The notes beneath the pieces are model-generated. The model was not told the origin of the DNA and searched no databases. It worked only from the letters and a program-made list of their open reading frames with translations. This document shows, in pieces, positions 38,766-50,700 of a DNA stretch of 64,000 nt. The DNA is from Gnetum montanum. Taxonomy: Eukaryota; Streptophyta; Gnetopsida; Gnetales; Gnetaceae. Position 1 is the stretch's first letter. Each line of letters begins with the position of its first letter. A program made the position numbers and the translations under genes. Location of the stretch: NCBI GenBank assembly GCA_015680685.1, contig MNCI01018365.1, positions 256,746 to 320,745 on the forward strand, written 5' to 3'.

Positions 38766-39726
38766 TGTTGATGCCAACATCCCATGCTAGGCACAAGGCC
38801 ATGAATATTAAATCCCATGCAACCACTAACATAACCTTATTCACATAGGAGAGTCTACATATGTCATAGATAATAAAAATATATTTGTAGTAAACATCGA
38901 TGATAGATCATAAAGTTAAACACAAAGTGTTAAATTTGAACTTAATGGTGGTTATTAGATGCTATCTCCATTGATGGTTTTGTCAACCCACTCTAGATAT
39001 CAAATGCTCAATAAACTAAGTAAATCTCATCTTGCTGTTAATGACAATGCCATGGTTATCAATGATGCACATGTTAAATGTAGATTTTAACATATCATCC
39101 CTACACATTCTCATAGAATCATAATGGCCCCTTACTACTAAGTAGTCATGATATGATGGTAGAAACGCCAATTCCTTACTTAGTTTTTATGCTCTATTTT
39201 TCTTTTCTCTTTTTTGGGTTTTTGCAAGCAAGGAGCATTGGCATTGGTGGTGGTGGTAGTAGTGGATGTGCAGATGTTACATTGTAGTAATAGACAAAGA
39301 CATGGATGAGTGGTGGATGTTGGCATTCATGGTCAGTAGGGAGTAGCTGTAGAACCAGTGGTAGTGTGTAGTGAAAGGGACATCATCTTTTGGCCTCCCC
39401 CTCTCCTATCAATAGGTGCATCAATAATCGTGCACAAATAGCATGCACATGGTGGGTGGTCAATGGTAGGGGATGCATCATTGGAGGTCTTCCTCTCACT
39501 AGCAGGGGTACATAGTAACGATAGTCAGTAGCCAGCAGGCAATAGGAACCTACAACGATGGCTCAAGTAGGACCAGTGGCAACACGTGTAAACAAATATC
39601 TCTAGGGGCATCATCAGCGTAGCAAAAGATCTAGATCTCTCAGCCTCCCCCTTTCCTATCAATAGGTATGTTAACAATAGTGCGTGGATAGCATGTGCAT
39701 CATAGGTAGTTAGTGGTAGGGGATAG

Positions 39727-39763
<37 letters not shown>

Positions 39764-40389
39764 GTGGTCGAGTAGCATGGCACGAGCTGCATGTGGTGGA
39801 TGGATGCATGATGGTTAGTAGCCAGTAGGCAGTAAGAGCCAGTGAACAATGACGAGTGAATAGTAGTAGCAAATGGCAATGCATGTTAGAGGCATGAACA
39901 AGGGGGACTACGAGTGGTGCATGACAGGTGATGCACAGTAGGCATGAATGATAGTGGCTATGGGCAGTGCATGGCAAGCGTTGCAAGCAGCATGCATGAT
40001 CAATAGTGTACAATGCATGACATGCAGCATCAGCATGCATGTCAACAATGGTGGAAGGTGGTAGTAGAAGTAGCAAATGGCAACAATGCATTCCTATGTA
40101 ACGAGGTTTTGTTCTCTTTTTTATTCTTATGGAAATAGGGTTTTCTACTTAGTAATGGGCACCATTGGTAGCAACAACATTGTGAGCAATGATAGTGAAT
40201 TGTAGAAAATGATGGCAACATGACAACAAGGGGGTAGGATCCCCGTTTAATCATTTAACATCACATAGCCCTCTCTAGCTAAGACTATTCCTTAGTTTCT
40301 GTACCCATATGGGAGGCACCCTAGGTGATAGTCTTCCTAAATGAGTTTTTTTTCTAGGTGTTGATGTGTCCAAAATTTACACATCAATA
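38766..40389 (+). repeat. 3' LTR of element H
   Basis: Direct-repeat partner of 25250-26871. The CT microsatellite inside it (about 39729-39760) is longer than in the 5' copy. The internal duplication of about 250 bp recurs (around 39390 and 39640). The 188-codon minus-strand frame 39525-40091 lies entirely in this LTR. Confidence 0.9.
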
Positions 40390-40807
40390 AGATGGATGGG
40401 AGGCAACCCAAAATTTCATAGATTGACCACCTAGTTACATTGTTTCATCCTCCATACTTCTGTATAGCCTTTGATATCCTAGTTTTTCCATTAGAATAAG
40501 CCAATTTGCAACCTTGTATCATACCCCACATTGGTGAATTTTTCCTCTATGCTCTCCAGTGTGGGGACTTAGGAGGTATAACATAAAATCCCTCTTCCCA
40601 AGTTGTAGTGAACATAGCTTTTACATTAACAACCATGATGCCCTTCCATGACCTTCAATGGTTAAAAACTTCCAAGGTCTTCAACCTTGGCGTACCCCCC
40701 TACAAGGGGGACACTTAGCATGGAAACAAAGTGGGTAAAATTTAAAATGCATCAAATAGCCTTAAAATTGACAAATTTTGACCTTGGGTTATGCTTAGTT
40801 GTACCAA
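40390..40807. repeat. Satellite fragment between elements H and C
   Basis: The last 180 bp form one unit of the 192-bp satellite: CCCCCCTACAAGGGGG hairpin, TTAGCATGGAAACAAAG, and AAATAGCCTTAAAATTGACA. The unit is cut at ACCAA by element C and resumes after it. Confidence 0.78.
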
Positions 40808-41674
40808 TGATGAAGCATTGGTTGCCTATGTTGATGAGATTGTGTCAACGTAGTTGCTTTGAAGCAATTGCGTCGATGCATGTAATGATGCATTGACATG
40901 GCCTTGTCAACACAATGTCTATTTTTGCCTATAAATATGTGTGCTCTCATCATGTATTGACATTCTTTTTTCAATAGAGTAGTCAAACTCTTGTAGTTTT
41001 ATTTTGTAGTCTTAGAGAAAAATTAGTGAGTGCTCGTAGTTGGATCTAAGTTAGTTTTATGATGTCTAATTCAAGTGGCAATGTACTTGGACATATTTCA
41101 TGAATGAAAATAAGATCGAGATTGATTCTTATTCATTGTAGCACTTTAACTTAGATTAAATTTACTTTCCATGCAATTTATATTTCATGTACTTAGTTAA
41201 TATCTACATTTCCATGCATGTTAATTAATTGGTAGAATGAGTGTGACCAGTTTTGAGTGTAAACGTGTATTCGCTTGGTAATCCCAGTAGCATTATAGTT
41301 TGGTTCATCTAGTAGTATAATGTGTGGTAAGATACATGGCTTTAGGACATGTACGACAAGATAGAAATGGACACTCATTGCTTGCAAGCTAGTTTAGACT
41401 TTACTTTCCATTATTAATTAGTTTAAATAATTTATTTATTTATTGTCATTAGGAGTAGCATAAAGCTAAAACAATATCAAGAATCATATGGCTCTCTCTA
41501 AACTAAACCATACATGAAAAAGCTACCACTAGTCCAAGTGGGAAGTTAGTGACCTACAATCAAGGCATAATGATCTAGATGCCACAACTAGTCCCATCCA
41601 TGGAATTTGAATGAATCATGTGTGAATGCTTATGATTTGTATGATTGGGCATAGGGGGTACCCATCACTCATCA
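40808..41674 (+). repeat. 5' LTR of element C
   Basis: Starts TGATGAAGCATTGG and ends CACTCATCA. TATA box TATAAAT at 40930-40936. Its U3 lacks about 70 bp of ATCAATG-type repeats that the 3' copy has. Confidence 0.9.
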
Positions 41675-41675
41675 T

Positions 41676-41693
41676 TGGCACCATTGCTAGGGA
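41676..41693 (+). other. Primer-binding site of element C (tRNA-Asp-like)
   Basis: TGGCACCATTGCTAGGGA, one base after the LTR. It matches 14 of 18 bases of the tRNA-Asp complement. Confidence 0.8.
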
Positions 41694-41804
41694 TGGTGCT
41701 AGTTATCTAGATTAGTTGTATCATAAATGATTATTGTTAAGGTGTTAACAATTTATCTTTTAGAAAATATTAATATTTTATTTTAAGTCACACATGTTAA
41801 AAAC

Positions 41805-43770
41805 ATGTCTTCTTCACATAGGATCAATAATGCATTGTATGATGAGAACATTCTATTGATAACTAATAAGATCTATACTAAAGAAAGTTGGGGTGAACAA
41901 CCTCATGCAGGGGTTTCATATGCTCATTTCCACCCTGACTACACTCAATGACTACATTCACCTAAGGCAAAAAATTCTAGAGGAGATGGAATAGGTCCTA
42001 GAACAAGAAGGGCCTCAAGGCCTAGGTCCTCCTCTAAATTTAGAAATGGTACATCAAGGGACCATTGGGAGAACCATAGAAGCCATGGCAATTCTCCAAG
42101 TTCCTCATCTTCCTCTTCCTCTTCAACATCTAGTTTTGATGAAGATGAATGTAGGTCTAGAGATAAAAATTCACTATGGGAACAAGATAAAGATAGAAAT
42201 CAAACCCAACAGCAAAATCAAAGACATCAAAATGAGAATGGACAAGATCATCATAATTAGACAAATAGAAATATAGATTATCACCATGACATGTTTGGTA
42301 TAGATGAACTCTTGTTGACTACTAGGGGCCTGAAAAAGATTAATGAGGTAGTTCAAATACCCCAAAGGCATCAAAGGGATAGCCACATTAAACAACTTGA
42401 TATGGACAACATTCCTAAATTTAAGAGAGGTTATAATTCTAGTCCACAACATCATTTACAAGCCTTCCATGATGTTTGTTCCTTCCAAAACATTGAATGT
42501 AAGTGGAAAAAGCTTCAACTCTTCCCTAGAATACTAGTAGATAAAGCTAAAATTTGGTATAGATTGTCAGAACTAGATCTCATCCACCAATGGTCCACAA
42601 TGCTAAAGCTCTTCAATGAAAAATATTAAACCTATGCGAGAATGTTCAACCTAAGAAAACAAATCCAAAGATGGAAGAAAGGAAAACATGAATCCTTGGA
42701 TGTGGCCTTGGATAGATACTATTCTCTACTACATAGATGTCTCAGCCATGATTTCTCTTCAAAAGAGAAACTTTTCCACATCATATACAGGCTTCATAAT
42801 GAAATGAGACAGATCCTTAGGATTTATGCCCAAGGTTAATTATACAAATTAAAAGCCCATCAAATACAAAGGCTAATCAAGCAGGTGATGAAAGAAGAAG
42901 GAGAGCTATGTAAATGAGATAATGTAGAGGAAAATAACTCAAACCCAATTCTTCAAAAGAAAAGTTTTCATATCTATGATAAGGAAAAGAGGTGATTTCA
43001 CAACAAACCTTGCCAATACAAAAGTCTATTGATAAGGTTGAAGCAAGGCTAGATAAGATGTGCAAGTTGATGAATGACAAAGTTACAACTTGAGTGAAAG
43101 TTATTGAGGAGAAAGTAATAGAAAATGAATTAAGTAATCAAAACAAAAGGAGGAAAAAGAACCAAGGAACAGGTAGGAACATTTATCAACAAAAAGGAAA
43201 AATGGCTGTAGAAGAAGAGGCTATAAACTCAACCACAAAAGAAGATGTTGGATGTGACATCTGCCTATATGACCATCCAAAGGATTATTGCCTAGTTATG
43301 TTACATCTACATGAATATGGAGCTTGTGCATTGAATCCCAAGTTCATGCAAAAGAAAATGCCTAGAAAATTACCTTACTCACAAGGTAATTATTGATATT
43401 TTTACAACCAATCATACTATCCTAGTGGGATTTATTATTAGCCTCAAAAATACTAGCAAACACAGTGAAAAAACCCATAGCCATGGGAGAGGCCATCATT
43501 AAACTAGCACTATCCTTACTTCTAGTTGGATGCATATAGATATTATGTTTAACAACTTGCTTCCCCAACTAGTTCTACTTCCTCTACCTCAAATCACTAC
43601 TACCACTCTTCCAAATATCATCAACCCACAACATCACCACCTCATGCCTCTCATCCTCTATCATATTCTCAATATTCTCATAATTTCCTCCATCACATGC
43701 CATTGCCAACAACATAGAAAGGTTCAACACAACAACATCAACAAAAGAATGCCACTTGTGTTGTAAACAT
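41805..43770 (+). pseudogene. gag remnant of element C
   Basis: The ATG at 41805 shares its frame with the main capsid fragments 42291-42629 and 42642-42839. Capsid blocks are 'HHLQAFHDVCSFQNIE', 'AKIWYRLSELDL', 'NLRKQIQRWKKG' and 'RYYSLLHRCLSHDF'. A coiled-coil part follows. In another frame (43094-43396) lies a knuckle of Athila spacing, C-x2-C-x3-H-x4-C ('CDICLYDHPKDYC'), then a Gln/Pro/Ser-rich region to about 43770. A stop at 42837 and frameshifts inactivate it. Confidence 0.82.
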
Positions 43771-45156
43771 ACAAAGAAATGATAATGCTAGTTGATCTCA
43801 ACCATAACCTTGGAAACATACTTTCTTGAGGATAGTTTCCTCACATGGCCACAAAACTTGTAGACCTACTAGAACATCAAAACCAACACAAGGCCAATTT
43901 GGTGCAACAACCTTCATCATCAGAATGATGTCTCCTAATCATATGCAAAAGCCAACAATCATTACCACTTCAACATAAGACATAAATGAAAAACCTATCA
44001 TTGTGGAGAGACAGAAAAATCCATGCATCACTAATAATGATAAGGAATGAAATATTGGGCTAAAATTTTGAAATATTAACACAAGCCCTATATTGACCCA
44101 CCATAAAGTTTAGGGGCAAGTGTGTGAGAAAAAACTAGTCTACGCAGTAGCCACTAAACTAGAAGACACCTAGTGGCTTCAAAATGAGAATATAAAATTG
44201 TTTCAAAGATGCATGGAAACAATTGATTCGCTTATTAGTTCTAGAGTTAAAAAAATAGACCAAACAAAGGACTTAAAACATAGATATCATACACTTTGAT
44301 TATACAGCAAAAAAAGATATCAAACACGGAGACTCAAGAATTAAAATAGAAAATCAAGAAGAGGAAAAAAATACATATGGACCCCCTAAAAAAAAGATAC
44401 CTTTAAGTTCAGATGAAGATATGTCTCCAAATGATACAAATGATGCTATCACCAATGTTAGATGTGCTACCATGTGATTAATTAAATCAATAACTATGAT
44501 AGATGGAAAACCAGTGGTGTATAAATAGGGGATTGTGTGGTCCATCTTCCATATGTGTGGCCATAAGATTAGTCATGGGGGAGATGCTCTGTCCTAGTTC
44601 AAGAACTAATATGTGTTTTTCACCTTTCTTCTTTTACAATTTTTTATTGTTTTCCTATTTCTTCCAAAATTTTTCAATTATTCATATGTTTTCCATTTCT
44701 TAATATTTTTCTTTTCTTTATATTTTTCTCTTTTCTTAAGTCATTTTCTTTATTTTTATGCATGTCTTTTATGTTGTTGTTAATAATATTTCTAGTCATG
44801 ACGCAGAAGTCAATACTATATGTTGGGTTCTTGTGTTATGCTATCATGATGATTAGGTAAGTAATTGTGTAAAGTAGTGAGACCACCTCATCGATCCCTC
44901 CAATTCTTTGAATAAAAGGTCTTTATCATGAAAAAAATTTGGTTCTTCTTCCATGAAACTAAAATTTATCAATGATCATTGTACCTTGAAGAAAGAGGGA
45001 ACAACCAAGTGGGAATGGCAAAGGGTGTGACCTCAATGGGACTTGTTAGATTATCTTCTTGACTTTCTTTGTGTGGTTATGACTACTCTTAGAAGGTATC
45101 ATCACTCCTCCATTGACCATAAAAAGAAAGCCATGTCTTTACATGGTGTGATTTTA

Positions 45157-45201
<45 letters not shown>

Positions 45202-46526
45202 NAACAAAAAAAAAAACAATAATGGGAATTGAAAGCATATCCCTTAGACATAGTAATGGGCTACAAGCACTAGTTATGGGGCTAAAAGGACATGTTACCC
45301 ATGCTTGAAGGCTTCCCTCTAACTAAAGCCTTTTCTTCTTTCTTCTCTTTTCTTCTCTTTTTGGAGTGATGATTGTTCTTTGTGGTGGTTGTGGACTCAT
45401 GATGGTTTGCAGGAAGGAACACATCAATGTGAGGTCACTATTCATGCTACTTGGATGAATAGATATGCTGATCATTTTAATCACATTTTTCACAAGAACT
45501 TATTGTGGACATGCTAAAGCACCTTACATCTCCATCTTTGCAATTCCTTCTTATCCCATTATTCACCTCATTTCTCCATGCAATTATGAGCCTTTTGGTT
45601 TTGTGTACTATAGTGCAACATCCCAACCACAATAGTTGTGTGTTATTTGGAACAAAGACATGATATACATTTAACATCTAGGGTGCCCATAGACATATAT
45701 AGAAGTGGTTATGAAAGGGCATTATGGTAGGAGCTTGCTTTGGGAAGGATCCACTTGCATAAATTTTGTTGATCATGGCTTTGAACTAACCTTCACATCT
45801 TCTAGAATGTCATTGATGGTTTCTCTAAATTTATGCATAATTTTGGAACTACTTCTCATTCATTTCATTAATTTTTCCTACTTTTCTATTTCCATATTCA
45901 TTAATATTTCTTGGCAATCTTCTAAATTAGACCTTTGGTTTCAATTGTTTAAAAACTTATGTACTTTCGAAGTTACACTCATTTGTCAGGGGGGGGCCTG
46001 AAAAGGGTTAATTATCAAGGAAAATTTACCAAAACTAATGTTGATCCTTTGGTGACTAGAGTTGATGCTAAAATAAATGCCTAAAGAAGAAGGTCTTTTG
46101 CCAAACATGAAAATGAAGCTAAGAGTGGGACAATGGAGGATATGCCCATGAACAAATCATAGCACATACAAGATAGTAGCTCAAATATCACACGTTTGCT
46201 AGATGCATGGGATGATGAGAAGAAATTTTAGTCCATCCTTCAAGAATGTTCTACATAACCAGAGAAGCATTGACATAATAATCAAGGTTGGAAGTCTACC
46301 ACCACTAGCAGAATAGGAAGTATCATCTTCAGCAGATTTTTGAAGACCTCTGCAAACTTTGTAATCTTCAATGTCTATTTAGTATTTTTGTCACTTTATC
46401 ATCTTGTATGCATCCACTTGAATAAAATTTTGTAATGTGACACTTAAAGTTAGTTAGTAGCTAGCATTAGTTAATAATCACATCATTCCCAATTTTTTGT
46501 AAAGGAAGCTTGGTCCTATCTTGTTA
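43771..46526 (+). other. Interior of C after gag, no pol recognised
   Basis: No reverse transcriptase or integrase motif is seen. 43990-44290 can be read as a charged helical stretch with stops. 44560-44800 is T-rich. 45990-46210 has a plus-strand frame with 'DPLVTRVDAKINA', possibly the end of an extra ORF, but no family is recognised. Confidence 0.5.
45162..45215. repeat. Poly-A tract with one undetermined base
   Basis: About 40 A, one N at 45202, then A-rich to about 45215. Probably unstable or poorly sequenced. Confidence 0.9.
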
Positions 46527-46561
46527 ACTCAAGGATGAGTTTTTATTTAGTTGTGGGGGTA
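46527..46561 (+). promoter_or_regulatory. Polypurine tract and conserved 3' block of C
   Basis: AAGGATGAGTTTTTATTTAG followed by TTGTGGGGGTA at the LTR edge. It is the plus-strand equivalent of the blocks in D, I and J. Confidence 0.82.
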
Positions 46562-47498
46562 TGATGAAGCATCAGTTGGTTGCATTGATAAGATTATGTT
46601 GATGTAGCTACTTTGATGCAACTACCTTGACACAACTACTTTGAGGTAGCCATGTCAATGTAGACCCATCAATGCAACCCCATCAATGTGATCTCATCAA
46701 CACATATAATGATGCATTGACATAGCCTTGTTGATGTAGTGCCTATTTTCACCTATAAATATGTGTGCTCCCATAGCGTAATGACATTCTGTTGTCAATA
46801 GAGTAGACAAACTCTTGTAATTTTATTTCATAGTCTTAGATAATAGTTAGTGAGGGGCTATAGTGTGGATCTGATTTAGTTGTACGATGTCTTATCTGAG
46901 CAACAATGTACCTGGACACATTCCATAAAGGAAAATAAAATCGAGATTGATTCTTATTCATTATAGCACTTTGAGTTAGATTAAATTTACTTTCCATGCA
47001 ATTTATATTTCATGTACTTAGTTAATATCTACATATTCATGCATGTTAATTTATTTGTAGAATGAGCATGACCAATTTCAAGCATAAACGTGTATTTGCT
47101 TGGTAATCCTAGCAATGTTATTGTTTGGTTTAACTCTTGGTAATCCTAGTAGTGGATACGGGGGTTCAAGATGTGTACGGCAAGTTGGAAATGGACATTC
47201 ATCACTCATAGGCTAGTTTAGACTTTATTTTCAATTGTTAATTAGTTTAAATAATTTATCTCTTTACTGTCATTTAGAGTAGCATAATGTTGAAACAACA
47301 TCAAGAATCATATGCCTCACTCTATACTAAACCATATGTGACAAAGCTACCACTAGTTCAAGTGGGAAGATAACGAACTACAATCAAGGCATAACGATCT
47401 AGATGCCATAAATAGTCCCATCCATAGAATTTTATTGGATTATGCATGAATGCTTATGATTTATATGGTTGGGCATAGGTGGTACTTGTTGCTCATCA
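46562..47498 (+). repeat. 3' LTR of element C
   Basis: Starts TGATGAAGCATCAG and ends GCTCATCA. TATA box at 46754-46760. Upstream of it is a dense run of short CATCAATG/TTGATG words (46562-46740), longer than in the 5' copy. Confidence 0.9.
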
Positions 47499-49515
47499 AG
47501 CAACAACCTTGGGAATGCACATGCATGCCCAAAACTAGTCAAGATTTGTTAAAAATCATACCCTTGGGATCATCCACATTGGCTTACCCCCTTGTAGGGG
47601 AAGGTTAGCATGGAAAAAAGGGGCTAACCTTAAAAACTCATTAAAAATCCTTAAAACTAACAAGTTTTGATCTTGGGAAATGTCCAACAACACTTGCAAC
47701 CCTGGGAATGCACATGCATGCCCAAAACTAATTAAAATTTTTCAAAAATCAACTCCTTAGGATCTTCCATGCTAGTTTACCCTCCTACAAGGGGGCCTCA
47801 GCATGGAAACAAGGGGATAACCTTAAAAACTAATTAAAAATCCTTAAAACTAACAAGTTTTAGTGTTGGGTAATGCCTAGCAGCATTAGAAACCCCAAGA
47901 ATACACATGCATGCCCAAAACTGATCAAAATTTGTCAAAAATCAACCCCTTGGGACCTTTGTCACTAGCTTACCCTCCTACAAGGGGGACTTAGTGTGGA
48001 AATAAGGGGTAACCTCAAAAACTAATTAAAAATCCTTAAAATTGACAATTTTTTCTCTTAGACAATGTCTAGCAACACCAGCAACCTTAAGAATTTACAT
48101 GCATGCCCAAAACTGATTAAAATTTATTAAAAATCAATCCCTTGGGACTTTCCACGTTGGCTTACCCCCTGCAAGGGGGTCTTAGCATGGAAATAAGGGT
48201 GTAGCCTCAAAAACTAATCAAATAGCCTTAATATTACCAAATTTTGACCTTAGGTAATACTCAGCTACACCAGACACCTTGAGAATGCACATGCATGTCC
48301 AAAATAGGTCAAGATTTGTTAAAAATCAAATCCTTGGGATCTTCCATGCTGGCTTACCCCCTGCAAAGGGGGCTTAGTATGTAAACAAAGGTATAACCAT
48401 AAAACTAATCAAATAGCCTTAAAACTAACAAATTTTGACCTTAGGTAATGCCTAGCTGCACTTGCAACCTTGAGAATGCACATGCATGTCCAAAATAGGT
48501 TAAGATTTTGTTAAAAATCAAATCCTTGGGATCTTCCACACTGGTTTACCCCATACAAATGGGGATCAATGTGGAAACAAAGGGGTAGCCTCAATAACTC
48601 ATCAAATAGCCTTAAAACTGATAAATTTTGACCTTGGGTAATGCCCAGTTGCACCAACAACCTTGAGAATGCACATGCATGCCCAAAACTAGTCAAGATT
48701 TGTTAAAAATCAAACCCTTGGGATCTTCCATGTTGGCTTACCATTCTACAAGGGAATTAATGTGGAAACAAGGGGGAAACCTTAAAACCTAATTAAATAG
48801 CCTTAAATTTGACAAGTTTCGACCTTGGGTAATGCCCAGCTACACTGACAACCTCAGGATTGCACATGCATGCCCAAAATTGATCAAGATTTGTCAAAAA
48901 TCAAATCCTTAGGACCTTCCATGCTAGCTTACCCCTTATGTATAGGGGGGGAGGTGTGTGGTGCACACGGGGCATGCTTAGTATGAAAGTAGGTGGATAA
49001 CCTTGAAAACCAATCAAATAGCCTTAAAATTAACAAGTTTTGATCTTGGGTAATGCCTAGCTACACTGGCATCCTTGGGAATGTAGATGAAAGCTCAAAA
49101 CTAATCAAAATTCATCTAAACTCATCCTCTTGGAACCTTCCATGCTAGCTTATGGAGGGGGCTTAGTGTGGAAACAATGGGGTAAGCTAAAAAACCACCT
49201 AGACAGCCTCCAAAATGACTAGTTTTTACCTTAAACCATGCCTATCGACACTAACAACTCTGAGGATTGACATGCATGTTCAAGTTTCATCAAAATTTTC
49301 CTAGAGCTCATGCCCTCCTTTTCTCCACTTTGGGCCCCCTTGCAGATGGAAGCTCAACATGGAAACAAAGGGGCAAGTACAAAAATCAACCTTGGGATGT
49401 TTCAACCTACTAAATCTTGGCTTCAAACCCTAGTACTACTTGATTTCCATAAAAATGGCCTAAATCTAGTTCCCCTCTTTTCTCCACATTGAGAGTTGCA
49501 CCTCCACCCCCGTCG

Positions 49516-49546
49516 CCCCCCCCCCCCCCCCCCCCCCCCCCCCCCN
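49516..49546. repeat. C-homopolymer with undetermined base
   Basis: About 30 C followed by one N, then AACAAGGGGG. It stands where a satellite hairpin is expected. Confidence 0.85.
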
Positions 49547-49928
49547 AACAAGGGGGTTGTAACCTTTCACAACCTTAAAAAACATTTAGATGTGATCAAA
49601 ATTAGTGTAAAACCTGGGGGATCATGACCTGCAACCCTGAAAGGCTAGAAGCCTCATTGATGTGCTCATAAACCATTCCAAAACCATAAAAAAATCTTAC
49701 CCCTATTCTTCCACTCTAAGGCTAGGGTGCTTAATGTGGAGAAGAGGGGGAAACACATTTCAACTTACTTTAGCACTCAAAACCAACTCAAATGGCCTTA
49801 AAATGAAGTTTGAGGATGCATAACTCCAAAACCTAAGTTTTGGTTGTTGGTTTGACCTCTTTTGACCCTATTTTTACTTAGGTGTTGGCTCTCCATACTA
49901 GCTTACCCCCACCACCCCCCACCCCCCC

Positions 49929-50351
49929 NNNNNNNNNNNNNNNNNNNNNNNNNNNNNNNNNNNNNNNNNNNNNNNNNNNNNNNNNNNNNNNNNNNNNNNN
50001 NNNNNNNNNNNNNNNNNNNNNNNNNNNNNNNNNNNNNNNNNNNNNNNNNNNNNNNNNNNNNNNNNNNNNNNNNNNNNNNNNNNNNNNNNNNNNNNNNNNN
50101 NNNNNNNNNNNNNNNNNNNNNNNNNNNNNNNNNNNNNNNNNNNNNNNNNNNNNNNNNNNNNNNNNNNNNNNNNNNNNNNNNNNNNNNNNNNNNNNNNNNN
50201 NNNNNNNNNNNNNNNNNNNNNNNNNNNNNNNNNNNNNNNNNNNNNNNNNNNNNNNNNNNNNNNNNNNNNNNNNNNNNNNNNNNNNNNNNNNNNNNNNNNN
50301 NNNNNNNNNNNNNNNNNNNNNNNNNNNNNNNNNNNNNNNNNNNNNNNNNNN
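49929..50351. other. Assembly gap of 423 N within a C-tract
   Basis: The gap is preceded by CCCCCACCACCCCCCACC and followed by a run of C, then AGAGGGGGGCCTCAACATGG. It falls at the apex of a satellite hairpin. Frames reported across it are meaningless. Confidence 0.97.
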
Positions 50352-50700
50352 CCCCCCCCCCCCCCCCCCCCCCCCCCCAGAGGGGGGCCTCAACATGGAG
50401 AAAGAGGGGTTAGACTCCAAAACCTCCTTTTTGACCTTTACAGACCTCCAAGGTGTCTAGTTTTGACAATTCAAGCCTTGTGTGTCCTTGTGAAAGTCTC
50501 AAACCTCAATTTTGGACCTCAAGAAGCATCAAGATCCACTTTTCTTATTCTCCACACTAGATTAACCCCCTGCAAGGGGGGCTTAGCATGGAAACAAGGA
50601 ATTCTCAATCTAGAAGCCTTCAAACTCTTATTTTTTTTAGCAAAAACAACCTTGACTAATGCCCAAACCCATCTAATAGCCCTACAATCCTAAACCATGG

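Larger units (their letters stand above)
25250..40389 (+). mobile_element. Element H: Ty3/gypsy element split by nested element D
   Basis: LTRs of about 1.62 kb (25250-26871 and 38766-40389) flank the element. Target duplications are GGATG (25245-25249) and AGATG (40390-40394). The interior holds one gag-pol frame (27497-30463) with internal deletions, then a 3' region split by D (31114-38047). Removing D rejoins H precisely at GCAGT. Without D the element is about 8.2 kb. LTR copies differ more than those of D, as expected if H is the older. Confidence 0.9.
40808..47498 (+). mobile_element. Element C: Athila-like gag-only element in a satellite array
   Basis: LTRs at 40808-41674 and 46562-47498. 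Target duplication is ACCAA (40803-40807) and AGCAA (47499-47503). Joining the flanks restores a satellite unit, which independently confirms the boundaries. PBS, gag and polypurine tract are present. Protease, reverse transcriptase and integrase are not seen in the 2.8 kb after gag. Confidence 0.9.
47499..50700. repeat. Satellite array, about 192-bp unit
   Basis: Ten recognisable units are marked by CACATGCATGCCCAAAA or its variants at 47518, 47711, 47904, 48096, 48288, 48479, 48672, 48863, 49084 and 49269. Spacing is 191-193 bp, except for a 221-bp step with an inserted G-rich stretch near 48941-48980 and a final step of about 185 bp. Each unit has an imperfect hairpin: CCATGCTGGCTTACCCCC / GGGGGCTTAGCATGG around a TGCAA-type loop. 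Units become degenerate after 49300, but the hairpin recurs at about 49895-50400 and 50560-50590. Short frames across the units are not genes. Confidence 0.9.

Noticed and set aside
39525-40091. 188-codon minus-strand open frame rich in His, Cys and Leu
   Set aside because: It lies wholly inside the 3' LTR of H, antisense to it, and includes a CT microsatellite. The 5' LTR copy does not keep it open.
47500-49300. CRISPR-like regular spacing
   Set aside because: The repeats are whole units of about 192 bp that diverge along their full length, not short identical repeats with unique spacers. The context is eukaryotic.
49862-50460. Three frames of 180-192 codons across the large gap
   Set aside because: They consist mostly of N and poly-C; the sequence is unknown.
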